Source: Paraspadella gotoi (lineage: Eukaryota > Chaetognatha). Taken from it: a DNA stretch of 64,000 nucleotides. Each line of letters begins with the position of its first letter. The first letter of the stretch is position 1. Below are positions 1 to 13,160 of the stretch, piece after piece. The DNA lies in the NCBI GenBank assembly GCA_051294375.1, contig CM119265.1, positions 18,896,631-18,960,630 on the forward strand. The letters are read 5' to 3'. The position numbers and the translations under genes were made by a program. Below the pieces are notes generated by a model. That model was given only the letters and a program-made list of their open reading frames with translations. It had not been told where the DNA came from and did not search any database.

Positions 1-532
1 GTCTTTATGCAATGATATATATATTTCGATGACGCCAGCTCCGGCCAGGGCAATAAAATTAGAATCGTCAAAAAGAATGAAAAAAAGAAAGAAAGAAAGA
101 AAGAAAGAAAAAAAGAAAAGAAAAGAAGAGAATGAAGGGGCGTGACGCTAAAGGGGAGAGGGGAAATAACCGTCACTTTTTATCTGCGCTGAAATTCATT
201 ATCATAATTCGATTTTTGTATTTTTTTTTCACTTTTTTATGTCTTTTTTAAAATTTCCATTCGACGCCATCGAAGCCGTCGGCCGATTTTGGTCCGCGTC
301 GTCGTCATCGTCGTCGTCGTTTTCGTCGTCTCCCGACTTCGTACCCTAACCCAAACAAAAGTCGAGGCAAAAACATTTTTCTTTGAGGCGCATAGAAAAT
401 GAAATGCGAATTATAACCCTTAAAAAAGCAAATAAAGAAGAGAGAGGCAGAGAGAGAGAGAGTCATAAAGTAGACATATAAATTGCCAAAGGTAAATCCT
501 TTCACAGAATAGGTGCTGGGGCCGAGAGGGAG

Positions 533-535
<3 letters not shown>

Positions 536-623
<88 letters not shown>
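536..623. repeat. (GA)n microsatellite
   Basis: An almost uninterrupted GA dinucleotide tract of nearly 90 bases. Read on the minus strand it gives the apparent serine-leucine open frames seen around it, which are not genes. Confidence 0.97.
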
Positions 624-624
<1 letters not shown>

Positions 625-1141
625 AATCAGAGCCGATTGTTTTCCCGACGCCAAAATATGTCTGGTGAACTTTGAATTTATGGAAAACAAAAAAAGGGGA
701 GAGGAAGGAGAGTAGAAAAGTGAGGTGTAAAAATGGTAAGAAAGGTTAACACGAAAGCGAAAATTCAAAAAAATCTGTCCAATTTTTACATATTTTTAGT
801 AACTTTTTTGGAAAGCTTTCGTTTGACTTTCGAAAAAGAGATACACCTGCTTTTTGCTTTTGTAATAAAAAAAATATGGTGGCTATAAAATAAAGATTTT
901 TTGTTTGGTTGGGGCATAAGTTAGACAACGTTTTAAGAATTTTTAATACTTAACGAAAAAGATATTTCAATCCGCGTGTGTTCGATGTATTGAATAGTTA
1001 AAAGAATAAACCCCTCTTGACTTCCGTTAACTAAAAGGCTCCGACCCTTTGTTGTAATGCTAATTGCAACCGTTAGGATTTTTCGCGGGTTATGTCGAGC
1101 AATCCGAGCTTAATGATTTAAACGTTTTTAATTAATATTTA

Positions 1142-1214
1142 TATAGGGAAGAAACGGAATCGGGTTTGAAAAAAATAAGTAACGAAAAAAGTACCGTGAA
1201 AAAATCAGTTGTTA
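1142..1214 (+). repeat. Dispersed ~74-bp repeat, copy 1
   Basis: The sequence beginning TATAGGGAAGAAACGG recurs at 14,366-14,439 with three mismatches over about 74 bases, then the copies diverge. Both copies lie beside a 100-N assembly gap. It could be the edge of a dispersed repeat that broke the assembly. Confidence 0.75.
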
Positions 1215-1251
1215 ACGGGAGTCTGTTCATGGGATCTGAAAAAAAAAAATT

Positions 1252-1351
1252 NNNNNNNNNNNNNNNNNNNNNNNNNNNNNNNNNNNNNNNNNNNNNNNNN
1301 NNNNNNNNNNNNNNNNNNNNNNNNNNNNNNNNNNNNNNNNNNNNNNNNNNN
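1252..1351. other. Assembly gap (100 N)
   Basis: Exactly 100 N characters, the conventional size for a scaffold gap of unknown length. The real distance across it is not known. Confidence 0.99.
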
Positions 1352-2248
1352 ATGTCCAGACTGGGGTTTAGATGTTTCATTGTAAACCTCAGAACGTTTA
1401 AAAAAGAATAAGAGTCAAAGTTACCGACATATTCGAAAAAGATATATAAAATTGCAAATTACTTGTTTCACTATATATTTGGACAGAGGTATTCGTAACT
1501 CATATTTAACATAATTTAACAAAGAATGAGCTAGATTACTAGATTTCATAGAATGTACTTTTTTACAGATTAAGAACGAAAATTTGTAAAAATGTAAACT
1601 TTGTCCCTCTCGTCATCCTCATGTTAATTTCCCAGAAAATAAGAGTAAATCCGCCCCAAAAATTGGTTTCTCTTTAATGATATTTTGTGTATTAGTTATG
1701 TGTTTTTCGTAGGTTCCTTTACTTGTAAAATTCACATATGTTTCTTTGTTTGTCTTGGCTATTATTTTTGACTAATTCCGTCATTATTTCTTTGTAACGA
1801 TGTTTATTTTTTTTTTTCTATCTCTTCATTCTTTATTTTTTATTTCTTTATTTTTTCATTCTTTTTTCTTTTCTAAACTTTCTTTCCTATACTGTAATTC
1901 TTACATTTTCCCTCATTTCTTTTCACCTTTCCAGATTGACCTCATTCCCCTCATTCTTCCGCTTTCGCCTAATGTAGTTTGGAGAGGTTTTATTGTGTGG
2001 ATCATCTTTGTTGCGTTATTATGTATTCGTCGTCGTCGTCGATCCGATCCGCGCCGGTGCGCACGATGTCGTACTCGTCGTTGTCGTTGTCGTCGGCGGC
2101 TCCCCTTTATCTCTTTTTTTTTGCGGTGGGTAAGGAAGACCCTCGCCCGCTCTTGGTAGGGTAACGCGGGCGAGTGAGGAAAAAAGAGGGCGGGACGGAA
2201 ACGCCGACCTCCCATCCAGTTCCACTGGTCATCTTGCTTGCCCAAGGC

Positions 2249-2249
2249 A

Positions 2250-2301
<52 letters not shown>

Positions 2302-2308
2302 CTCTTCA
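2249..2308. repeat. (CT)n microsatellite
   Basis: CT dinucleotide tract with a few single-base interruptions. It is followed within 500 bases by short GAC/GTC-type trinucleotide runs. Confidence 0.95.
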
Positions 2309-5300
2309 AGATATCTATGATAACTACGAAAGACAAACATAATGACGACGATGATGATTTTATCAGGAAAGACAAGGACGATACGGACCTAAAAGTGTCA
2401 CAATACTCCGATGCTGTCAGTACCATATCATATGACATGTGACTTTCATTTTTTTTTGGGGGGGGGCTGATTATAATTGGCAGCAATTCATCATTGCTTC
2501 CTTTAAACTCCTTCTTGTCACGAACAAAAAAAACTCGAATTTTATTTTTAATTTTTCTCTCTCTTTTTTCCGAAATGTTAATCTTAATGTTTCTCTCGCG
2601 AATTTAAGACGAGTCGTGACAATTTTGAAAGGAGTCCAGCCCACCCTGCCTAAAAAAATGGCAGCCGCCTACGGAAGGAACTTTCTCCCCCCCCCCGCCC
2701 CCAGACCCCTTTAAAAAAGGAGAAATAAATAAAGAAACAAAACGAAAAGAAATTCGATTCGGAAGAGAAAGAACAAAAAAGAAGAAATCGATGAACAAAA
2801 GGGAATCGTCGATGTCGTCGTCTTCGTCGTCGTCGTCCACTTTTAGAAATGCAGAGAAAAAATCGGAACCCACTCATTCGTGTCAGGGATGAAAGGAGCG
2901 AAGAGAGCGAGAGAGCGAGAGAGCGAATCTATGGTGAAATAGTCGAATGAAAGTATCCATGTCTCGAGTGAATGGGAGGCGGCCGTGAAACCCAGATTTT
3001 CTCGTTTCTTTCTTGGACGATTTTTTTAAAAAAAAGTGGAAAAGAGAAATGTGTTGGAATTTCATAAAAAAGGGAATACCAATTGTCGTAGCTCACGCCG
3101 AGGGTGTTTTGGGTGGAGAAAAAAAAATGGCGTATCGTTTATTTCTGAATGACTCATCTTACTTAACGATTACATCATTCGTAGGACAGAAAACTCGTTT
3201 TAAATTAACAAACCTTTTTTAAAAAAATTCACTTTTTTTTCATCTCTTGTATTCTCTATTACATCAGAGGAGAGTCTTGATTGAAAGCTTAAGAAACCTG
3301 CTATGTGTATTATCTTGTAAGTGTGATGGAGGCCTTAAACACCAAAGCCTGTCCAAAGTCAGGGACAGATAGCTTATTTATTAAATGAATGGATAATTTT
3401 TATATTGGTTGTACCAATTTCATAAATTAGATCCCGACTAAATTGGATTAATTTTGTTCTCGCATTAAAAAATCCGCCGATCGCGATCCCGATTCAAAAC
3501 TCATTCATAACAAATTTCAAGAGAGGATTCGTCCGCTACAAAAACTTCGCCTCCCGAAATCCCGAAAATCCGATTTCAGTGACTCCGAGGACAATTCACG
3601 CTCTTTATGTTTGTTATTGGTTTTGATTTTCGAAATAAAAACTTTTTAAAAAGATTTAAATTCCTGATTATATTATTTTATTATTACCAATATCGATATA
3701 TCTATGGAAATAGTAATTAATTAGTATCGATCAGATGGATTAATTACTCGTTTGAAACTCGTTCAAAATCCGTACCCTTGGTAACCGCTACATCAATATT
3801 TTATTCAAACCTGAGCTCGTGAAAAAGAATTCGTTCTACTTAGCCGTATAAATTTATGTCTCAAAAGTTAAACCCCCTTCAAAGCGACCTTTTAACTTTT
3901 AAGCGGATCTTTCGCGTCGTGGTACATCGTCGTTAAAGCTTATCGACGCCGAGTTATTAAAGCGTTTTTCTTCGCAAATCAATCAATTAATTTATGAATC
4001 AATCGGTCAATAATCAATTTTAAAATCTCCTGCTTGTTCCGCTTTGTCATCAACGCTCACGATACAGAAACGTCACTCTCACCTTGGTCACACCGAGAAG
4101 CCACTCGCCCAGGTAAACCTACTATCAGTAATCACTCACAAGCCCTGCCCTTATTATATCGCTCACTTAACGCCTCATTCTATAAATTAGCCTACTTTGC
4201 GACGATTCATCATTTCTACACTTCCTTTCACCTTCTGCCCCCCTCCCCCCTTCTCGCCTCCTTCTTCTTCCATGCTTCATCCTTTTCTTTTTTCCTTTCT
4301 TTATTCCCTTTCCTCTTCCTCTTTCCCTTTTCCTCCTTCTCCCAATCCGACTACCTTTACTTTAGTCTTTATCATTTCCTCCTCCCACCTTCCCCCTTTC
4401 CCCTTTCCCCCTTTCCCCCCTTCCTCCCCCCCAAACCCTCCTCCTTCCCTCCCAGCTTCGCCACTCATCAATTCTGTCGAGGATCGAAACAAAAAAAAAA
4501 AAAAATTCCTCGAATTTCCCGTAAAATCTTCACCTCAAAAGTCTCGTCAGCGAATCGGAACATAAAAAAAAACATAAAAAAGAAGAAAAAAAATCATTTA
4601 GTTTTCTCGTTTTGTTTCGCCTTTTAAAAATGAGTGGTTTTTGTTTTCGCTCTCGGGCGATTTTTTTTTTTAGTTTCGAACCATCAATCGATACATGGGA
4701 TTTTTGGGGAGATGACTCTTTTATCTGTTGGAGAAAAGTCGGAGCCGAGGCAAAATTGATTTGTAAAACCAAAAGAGTTCGGTTTTAAAAAAATGATTAT
4801 CTATTATCCTAACGATATATTCGCCCGATATGGTTTCGTGAGGAATATAATAACCAACTAAAGAAAGCAATTCCTGGTACTATCAAATATCTTGGTGTCA
4901 CGACTCGACGTGTTGGTCAGCAACATCAAGAGAGAACCTCATCATCGCATCCACTCCTGGAAGGTCGACCTCTTCGCCGACGCCTCTCAGCGAGATCTTT
5001 GAAGTCGAAAAAAAAAACGTGGAGGGGGGCACTTCAGGTTGAAGGTGGTTGTGGATGAGTTGGAGTGAGTAGAGTGTCGAAGGTGGTGGTTGGGCGGCAG
5101 AAGAAAAGGCAAATCGATTCTTATTGTCCGTCGATGGAGTTTATTTTTCTTAAAAGTAAGTTAAGGCTTCGGTTTTCGCTGTATGGAACACGTAATCTTT
5201 GCAAGTTGTTTTAGTAGATAGTATAATGTCAATCGCCGTAATGTACAAAAGTGAATTACTAAATGGGTTTAAAAACTGAGACTTAAGACAATCATTAAAA

Positions 5301-6934
5301 GTTACTTTAAAATCAAAACCCTGTTATTATAAACCGAAAAAGACAAAAAATTATTATCATCCCTCTTTTCACAACACTCAACATAGATGGGAGCGCAACA
5401 ACTTGTTTTATTTTGGTTTAAATCAATTATCAAAGTCAGTCGCGGCGTTTTAGTCTTTAGAGTTTCGATACAGATCGCTTTGGCGGCTCGAAACTCATCG
5501 AACGAGGGAGAAGATAATTTTCGAAAGGGGAGGTGATCAAAGTCCCTTCGTCGTTGGAGGTGATTTATAGCGAACGCGGGTGATATTTTATTCGGGCGGC
5601 GAAGGAGAAGATATTTTTAGTCAAGCGAGGAATCGGAGATGATGATGACATTTCCCCCCCCCCTTCCATATCCCCGCCCACACTCCCCTTCCCCCCCCCC
5701 GACGAAATGACATCTGGAAACGAAGAGATTGGAGGGGGTGAAACTGGTTGTGAAGGTGAAGGTTTTGGGGAGTGCGATGGTCCAGGTGAAGGACGCAGTG
5801 ACGGGTGATATTTTCGGATTCGAATTTTTTTTAATTTTTTTATTAGAGTGACGGTTGACCCTTCGAATCGGCCGACGGATTCGCTAGGGGCTTCAATCGA
5901 CAAACGAATTCGGTTGCGTTTGCGTTGCGGGCGACGACGTGGAGGACGACGACGAAGACGGTCAGCCGATAATATTCAACCGGATTTTGTCGCGGCGAAT
6001 CTCCTTGGCAACGAATCATTCGGCAGCGCCCAGTCCGGACCGCGAAAGGTTTCCAGGGGATAACGGAAGTTTGCCTCTTTCAAATGTGCTTTAACAGGCT
6101 TACAAGAATGTGGAATTCACTTTACTTAAAGAGAAAAAAATAAATTTTTCAATTGACCTTAACATCGAAATCTATATATAAAGTATTAGATCGGGGATAC
6201 TTTATAGTCTATAGTATATGTATTTATATTGTAATATATACAATATAGTCTATATGGTACTCCACAGTAGCATAAAAATACTAAACCGACTGTATATTGT
6301 ATTATATTTTATACACTATACGAAAAATCAGCCGCTTTACGCAACTCCCTGTTTAAAATGATCGTCACTCTTTGCAACAACGAGAGGGTCAAACTAAGAT
6401 CGAACGGCCGCGGCCCTCCATCGGGATCCATCGTATGCCGAGATCAAATTTCGCCGCCGACGAGAAATTACAAAAAAAAAAAAAAATTGAAAAGATAGGT
6501 TATTTTCTTCGGTATGAAAATACTGAAGTGTTAGCGAAAGTAAAACAGAAAAATTAGGAAATGTCTAGCTTTTTTTGATTTTTTTCATAGGAGGGACGGT
6601 TAAAAAATAATTAACCATTTGAATATAACATTGAATATGCCGTCACATATTTGAACTAATAATATGTAGGTTAAAGGATCAGTGTATCTCAACGCAGCCA
6701 AAAACCGCGCATTGATAATAATAATTTAACCTTGCTTCAATGACACAACTCGTAAAGCAGCGTTTACGATCAAAAATTCTCGGTTATCACGATTACGCTT
6801 TTTTACGACTCAAGTTTAGCCGTTTTCGATGTTCATTATTTACGCGACAAAATTACTCAAAGTAATGCGCCCTCAAGTGGCTCTCAGCGCCGAGATAAAA
6901 CACTACTTTGCATTTCCGTTGTTTATTACCGCGG

Positions 6935-6936
<2 letters not shown>

Positions 6937-6966
<30 letters not shown>
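6937..6966. repeat. (GAC)n trinucleotide repeat
   Basis: About ten GAC units. In one frame they read as a run of aspartates, in another as threonines. The repeat lies just upstream of a possible coding exon at 7008-7102 but is probably a simple repeat in non-coding DNA. Confidence 0.85.
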
Positions 6967-7007
6967 AAGAAAGTCAAATCCTTCGTCCCGCAAGTCAAGT
7001 GTTTCGA

Positions 7008-7102
7008 TGGCGAAGAAGTGGAGTGGTTGTCACACCTCGACGACCGTGTCGAGACTGACGACGACGAAATTTCGAGCGGATCGTGAAACTAGTGACCCGA
7101 AA
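7008..7102 (+). CDS. Possible 5' coding exon (weak)
   Basis: An ATG at 7008 opens 31 codons that end at a strong donor (AAAG followed by GTAAGA) at 7103. The exon ends with one spare base. Joined to the acceptor at 11,541 it reads in frame into the small membrane-protein gene at 11,544, but that would need a 4.4-kb intron. The translation is rich in Ser/Thr and has no recognisable domain. The donor and phase match support it; it could equally be chance or a non-coding 5' exon. Confidence 0.2.
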
Positions 7103-9507
7103 GGTAAGAGAAAGAACCAGTGTCCAGTGTCCACTCGAGAAACGCCAGAGAAATGTCTCGAGAAATGTCACGGGCCGCTCTCACTCGGCGGCGATCGGGA
7201 TCGACTTCCGCGAATTTACGGCCGAATCTCATTACCATAAACGATCGGTGCGTGTGGCGAGAGCTTTTCGTAGCCGAGGGTCCCGGTCCCTTGGCCGGAG
7301 GTCCCAGGGTCCGGTTCGAGTTCCAGGCCTCTCATCCGACTCGTTTCTTTCCTCGTTGGTTTTTCATTTATGAGTCATGATTTCATTGTGCGGTCTCGCT
7401 TGTTGTCGTATAAATCAAGTATGGTTCAATGAGTTTATATTAATTATAATAAGCAAGGTTAGTAAATATTTTGTCCCCTTTTTTCGCTCTTAAGATCTAC
7501 TTTCTTTTCCTTACCCGTTTCCACACCCAATTGAAAAAGCCATAACGAGGAAACGAGAATAACGAGAATAACAATAACATAAAGTCAAAAACCACTGTGA
7601 GGCCACAAAAATCCACAGTGACCTTCTCATTATTCATCTCTATCTCGTCTCGTTTTTGTGTCAAAACAATTTTAACGTCGTCGACGTCGTAATTTCACGT
7701 AATCGTCGTCGTTATCGCGTCGTCGTCTGCATCACACGATGACAGTCCGGAGCCGTCGATGGCCCGCCGACCCGTTGGCGTGGGCTGTCAGCAACAGTCG
7801 GCAATCAAAAGTGAAGTTTGACAAAAACGCGGAGGCCGTTTCGACTTCCGAATTTCGCGTGGAATTCGAGACAAGTCCCGTTTTAGTTTATGAGAAAAAA
7901 TAAAGGCTATATTGGCTGCGTTAGTTACTAAAATCCCAGTGTAAAAAAGAATGAGAAAAAAAAGTAACAAAAACAATTGATAGTTTGAAGTATACTATTA
8001 TATATATATTATATATACTATTAAGTATTCAACGTGAAAACAGTTGAAATCAACTTGACTATCCTAGAACGGACATTAGTAGTGTGTACTTGGTGACATG
8101 ATTAAATACCTTCATCATGTCATAATATCACAGCATTATATCGAAACTATGCATGTGAGATTTTTACCGGTAATGTGATGAAAAAAAAGATCGTTATCAG
8201 AAGTTAACCGTAAAAAAGCAAAAGCGGTCTTGAAGTGACGGAATCATTCGCGTGGCCTTTGCGACTGGGTTTCGACGTGTGGAGGCGACCGCGTCGCCAA
8301 TTTGCGAGATCCACGTCAATCAAAGTCGTTCAACTCGACCCACTGACCTCGGAGAGAGCAGTTCGCTGCAGCTGCCGCCTCAGCCGCCGCCTCAGCGCCA
8401 CCACCCCGCGCGCGCCCGTGTCCACCACGGGTCAGTCGTACGCCACATTAAATGCATGGACGAATGAGACGATGAATAAAAAAAAAAAAATCAACAACGA
8501 CAACAACAATAATTATCGAGATCGAGCTTACGTCTCTCTCATTAATCCCGACATACCGTCCATCCGTCTGTCCGTCCGCCGTCCAACTTCCGCTCGAACT
8601 TTTAAACTCGAAATTTTCCCCATCGATTTTTGAGATTCGTCAAGATTTCACGAAAATTCCCAACCGTGACCGAGTTTTGAAATGGCTCATGGTAGAGCGA
8701 AGGGGACGACGAGACAACAACAACAACAACAACGATGATGGCCAACGCCATTGTGCTGCATCATCCGAAAATATTTAGAGTTGGTTTTTAACGGTTATGA
8801 TACCGAAAATTTTGTCACCGTAAGCAATGCTAATCGTAATCATTCATAGAAAAGGTTGTTATTTTATGTCTATATACATAAAAACCTTAAGAATATCTTA
8901 ATTACACAGGAAATTCAGCTTTGTAAAGGTCTGATTGCAAACGACTTCACAAAGATATCGTCGGCTTAAATTGGAGTTTGAATATAAAGCTGCGACGATT
9001 AACTTACATCGGATAAAAACGTTGCATCGATCGAATATAATCCAAAAATCGAAAACAGAGAGAATCGTTTGGCCTTTTGTTTCGATTATCTTCTTTGTTT
9101 TTATTTTGTAATTCGAGATTTGTTTATATCTGGAGACTGACGACCGTGGTGTGTGTGAGAGAGAGAGGAGAGATCCATGATTTTTAGGAGCATTTGCCAG
9201 TTTTTTATTCGTTGTATCGGGTTCCTATTGACTTCGGCTTCTCGTTTTGTTCTCTCTTTACTTACTTTTTCGTAAATCGACAGTTTCGAGTTGTACACCT
9301 CAATTCACCAGCAAACATGGCCGGAGATGCGCCGCGAATTAAGATCAATTTGGCGGCGAATTATCCACGATTTCTCGTCCATCATTCGCGAATTCTTCAC
9401 GTGATACACAATTGATTTTCCGGACTTTATCTCTCATCATCGAATTAAAAAAAAGCCTCCGCCCAAAATTTCAACTTAACTTTTGCTTTATTTTTCTTGT
9501 GTCTCTC

Positions 9508-9517
9508 TTCTCTCTCC

Positions 9518-9575
<58 letters not shown>

Positions 9576-9580
9576 CTCTT
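9508..9580. repeat. (CT)n microsatellite
   Basis: Interrupted CT tract followed by a short CA run. Confidence 0.93.
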
Positions 9581-10467
9581 TTCACTCACACACACCCTCT
9601 CATCCAACTCTCGTGAGATAAATCACGTTCTCAACTGAATCTTAACGTGAATAGATTTTTTGGAAAAGTTTCGTCATAAATCAGACTGTCATTTGGCATC
9701 CGTTAAAAAAAAGTAAACCATTTAGTTATCGCAATTTATAAAAACGTTATCGATAATCGTTGATATTTCATCGTGTCTCCTAAGGCTATTCCATCAGGAG
9801 AAAGAATAAGTATTTTTCATCAGTATCAAATTTATCTTAAACAGAAAAAAATGTTCCCGAACGAAACAAATGTTAAAATTGAGATAGCTCATCATTCTAG
9901 TTCAAAGATTTTCCAACCCATTCTATGTCGCGAAACGCTATCTGTGTCCGGCCCGCGTCATCTCTGTCGCAAACCAACGCCACTCTGCTTCCGACTTGAG
10001 AGATGGAGCTTAGGCCTTCGATGTTAGGTCATCGTTCATACAATTTTTTTTCAAATCGGGTCCCGATGGCAAGGATAAAGGTTTCCTCGACTCGGAGACC
10101 ATTGCTACTAAATCCTCATTCCTCGTGATTCACTGAATTTTCATATTAGTTTTATTACATTAGATAGTATTAGATAGAATTAGATAGTACAAATTAATAT
10201 ATAAAGGATTCTTTTCCTTGTAAGAGTTTTAATTACCTTTCGCATTACTACTATTTCCCTCATTCTTCTCTTCTATTTTTTTTAATTCCCAGAAAATTTT
10301 AATTCTAATGGCAAATCTTAAAAACATTTATATATTCTTTTCTATTCCATTTCTACTTACTTTTTTTTTTTTTTTTATTCTCTTCCTGCAACGAACAACC
10401 GATAACCACGGAGCCGTTTTGCAACCTGCAACAGATCTGTCGAACAACCAAGTAAACCGGCGTCTCT

Positions 10468-10498
<31 letters not shown>

Positions 10499-10625
10499 TC
10501 CACGGCGGTGGGGAAGGGTGAGTCCGAGTCTCTCAGGCTAATGTGTTGCGCCAACGGCTAACATCAATGTACATCAATGTCGAAAACGATCGAGAGGAGC
10601 GAACTGGCCGCTTCCGACGAAGAGT

Positions 10626-10647
10626 GAGAGAGAGAGAGAGAGAGGAG

Positions 10648-10711
<64 letters not shown>
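10626..10711. repeat. (GA)n microsatellite
   Basis: GA tract of about 85 bases with two GAGGA interruptions. A trinucleotide GTC run (about 10,468-10,498) lies about 130 bases upstream. Confidence 0.95.
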
Positions 10712-10713
<2 letters not shown>

Positions 10714-11047
10714 TCAAATCACCGAGAGCGGTTAACCTAATGTCGATCTTAAATTTAACCAATCGTAAAGAATTGGATAGTTACGTTTTTATTAAATATT
10801 TGTGATGAAAGGGAGCCGATATCTAATGATTTAAACTTTTCCATAAAGATTTTTAAAAATTAAAACTTCAGTATGCCTGTCAATTATTTTCCATTCAAAA
10901 GATTTTATTACTTGATTCCAGATCGGTTTGCAATGCAATCAACTAATTCCGAAAATTTTTATCTAATTGTTTTAATACAGAACTAGTATACGTACATACT
11001 GATCTTTTTATATTTATTTCTAAAATGTTATTTACTCCAGTCGATCT

Positions 11048-11072
11048 ATCTCTCTCTCTCTCTCTTTCTCTT

Positions 11073-11117
<45 letters not shown>
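11048..11117. repeat. (CT)n microsatellite
   Basis: CT tract interrupted by CTTTCT steps. It lies about 430 bases before the first exon of the small membrane-protein gene. Confidence 0.93.
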
Positions 11118-11120
<3 letters not shown>

Positions 11121-11541
11121 TTTATTGATTTCCCTTCAAATTTTTTCTACTTTTTCAAAATTTCGCTAAATAAATTTCAACAAAGTCGACGTCACATTTT
11201 TATTTTTTTGGAATTTACGTGTAACCCAAGTTAAAAATTTCTGTGAGCCTAGTACGTATTTTACAATTGTTTTTTATCAAATGTGTCATAGTAGGTTAAA
11301 GATTAGACAAAAAGAAATAGTTTGATAACTATTTTTTCATTTTTAAAAAAAATTTATTTAATTATATTACTATTTTTATAGCTGGATTAAAAAAAAGATA
11401 AAAAGGTTCTAAAATTAGATAGAGGTTTTTATAAGATTTTAACTAATAGTTTTTCTTTTCTAAAAAATGTTAAGAATTTTTTATTCCTCCAAAGGAAGCT
11501 CTTCCTAAAATCTTACACCGTCACTGACACCGACGCTGCAG

Positions 11542-13160
11542 GGATGCAGGGCGACTCCATGTCCTTCACAAACCGATCTTTCGAGATGCTTGGAACCTCG
11601 ACCGCCAACTCGAGGTCGGGAGACTTTTCCTCAATCGACGAAACCATTGATGTCTGCAGAGAAGCAGCCCTGCGCAGCTCCGTAGATCCCGTCTCTCCCT
11701 ATGTGAGACTGGATAAATGAATTGGTTTGGGAGAGTTTGATACAACCTTTATATTGTGTTTGTTAGTAAGTATATTTCTCGTATTTCCCCAACTAGGGCC
11801 GCAACCGCAAGCGTATCTTCGCAGTAGGTGCGGTGGGCATAGTTGTCCTCGGCGTTGTCGCCGCCGCAGTCACTTGGTTCGTTCAGAAGCCGACACAATC
11901 TTTTACCGCAGAAAGTGAGTCAAATGTTGTCCACTAAGGCGTAGTAAAATTTCTAAATTTAACTTTAATTAAAATTCTAAAAGTGAGGAACGAACAATAT
12001 TATACTAATGAATATTTATGTAATAAAAATTTTTTTAATAAATTTTTAATAATATTTATACTAGAACTAAACCGATAAATGTTAAAATTTCAAAACAGTT
12101 TTTTCTAAGATTTTTTTGCAGATTTTGGATTCGTCATAAAAAGTTGATAAAAGAAAATATATTTTAAATTAAAAATCCTTCATTAAGTTGGTCAAAAAAT
12201 TTAGAAAAAGCTATATTATAAGCTAGAAATTAACTTTTTTATATTATTAATATAGTTTTTTTAATTTTTACCCATTTATATGAAAGAATTTTTAAAATTA
12301 TTTATAATTTTCTTTATCAACTTTTGACGAAGAATTCAAATCTGCAATCAAATAAAGAAAAGCCTATTTTGAAATTTTTTCGATTTTATTAAGGATAGTA
12401 CTATATATATAAATATAGCCTACTGCGATTGAAATTAAAAACTCATAAAATTAATTTTTTTTACAATTAATGTTCATGATGGTATGTTGTTCATTATTAA
12501 CTCTTTAGAATTTTCGTATGTAACTTTCACTACGCTATTGTCCACAATGGACATTGGTACAGCTATTCACCTTATGTGGAATTTGTTTTGCCTCTCTGAA
12601 GTGACTGTTATGATGATCAGCTCAGCCACTACTTCAAAGAATCGTGGAGGTGACTGAGTGTCGCGATTTTGTCGGGGTAGTGTACTGAGTGCATCACCGA
12701 AGTAGCGAGACAGGGTTAAACGAAAAGGACCGAGAGAAACTCCCCAGGGTTTGGTGAAGAAAAGAAGAAAAGAACTTGATAATTCAAATATGATATAAAA
12801 TTGTTTCCTTTCACTAACTCGAATCTATTCACATTTTTTTTCACAGACACAATACGCTTAACCGAACCGTTGTATATTTGATTCAAAGATTTAAACTCGT
12901 TGGAAAACAAACTAAAACATATTGAAGAAGACGATACGCAGATGAAGCTGGCGATACGAGAAATCGCGTAATTAAAGATTCATTTTTACCTTTTTAGTTA
13001 TTTTTTTAATGTTAGACTGTTCTTTGTTTCTCGCCACAGAATCGCGCTTCGATTCGCTTCAATCAAACTTCGCTCCTCCTCCGTCTCAGTCGCTGAGTCT
13101 TCAACGACGGCGCAGTTTGCGACTTCAACGCACGAGCAAGTGGAGTCGCGGGACGACTAG
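11542..13160 (+). CDS. Small single-pass membrane protein, unknown
   Basis: I do not recognise this gene. Four exons join in phase: 11,542-11,702 (ATG at 11,544), 11,797-11,914, 12,889-12,967 and 13,040-13,160 (TAG). They give a protein of about 158 residues. The first 53 residues are polar and acidic. Exon 2 encodes a basic stop-transfer-like start (GRNRKR) followed by a hydrophobic helix of about 20 residues (IFAVGAVGIVVLGVVAAAV). Exon 3 is a short charged amphipathic stretch that could form a coiled coil. Exon 4 is Ser/Thr-rich. The topology suggests a type II membrane protein. The TM exon has good splice sites; exon 3's acceptor (TTCAAAG) lacks a good pyrimidine tract and exon 4 is uncertain, since another open frame continues to about 13,345. 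An upstream exon may exist, because the acceptor at 11,541 sits two bases before the ATG. Confidence 0.45.

Larger units (their letters stand above)
1..7007. other. Gene-poor, low-complexity 5' region
   Basis: I see no supportable gene here. The stretch holds GAAA-type repeats near 88-108, a long GA tract (536-623), an N gap (1252-1351), a CT tract (2249-2308), pyrimidine-rich DNA at 4200-4480 and an AT-rich stretch of short palindromic TATA-like steps at 6170-6310. Open frames in this stretch have arginine-, serine/leucine- or proline-rich translations of simple repeats and lack codon structure. Small untranslated or regulatory elements cannot be excluded. Confidence 0.6.
7103..11541. other. 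Intergenic or intronic, low complexity
   Basis: No gene recognised. Contents are an AT-rich palindromic stretch near 7990-8030, CT tracts at 9508-9580 and 11,048-11,117, a GA tract at 10,626-10,711 and a TCG/GTC repeat at 10,468-10,498. If the exon at 7008-7102 is real, this stretch is its first intron. Confidence 0.5.

Noticed and set aside
420-768. Minus-strand serine-leucine open frames
   Set aside because: Translation of the GA microsatellite; no composition outside the repeat resembles protein.
1800-2340. Overlapping arginine/serine-rich open frames on both strands
   Set aside because: They come from GTC/CGT and CT simple repeats; no splice context or domain.
4034-4627. 197-codon plus-strand open frame
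   Set aside because: Pyrimidine-rich tract giving Phe/Ser/Pro/Leu composition, also open in a second frame; no motif.
6829-7086. Open frame with ten aspartates
   Set aside because: The Asp run is a GAC microsatellite and the frame stops before the good donor at 7103; only the alternative frame from 7008 was kept, as weak.
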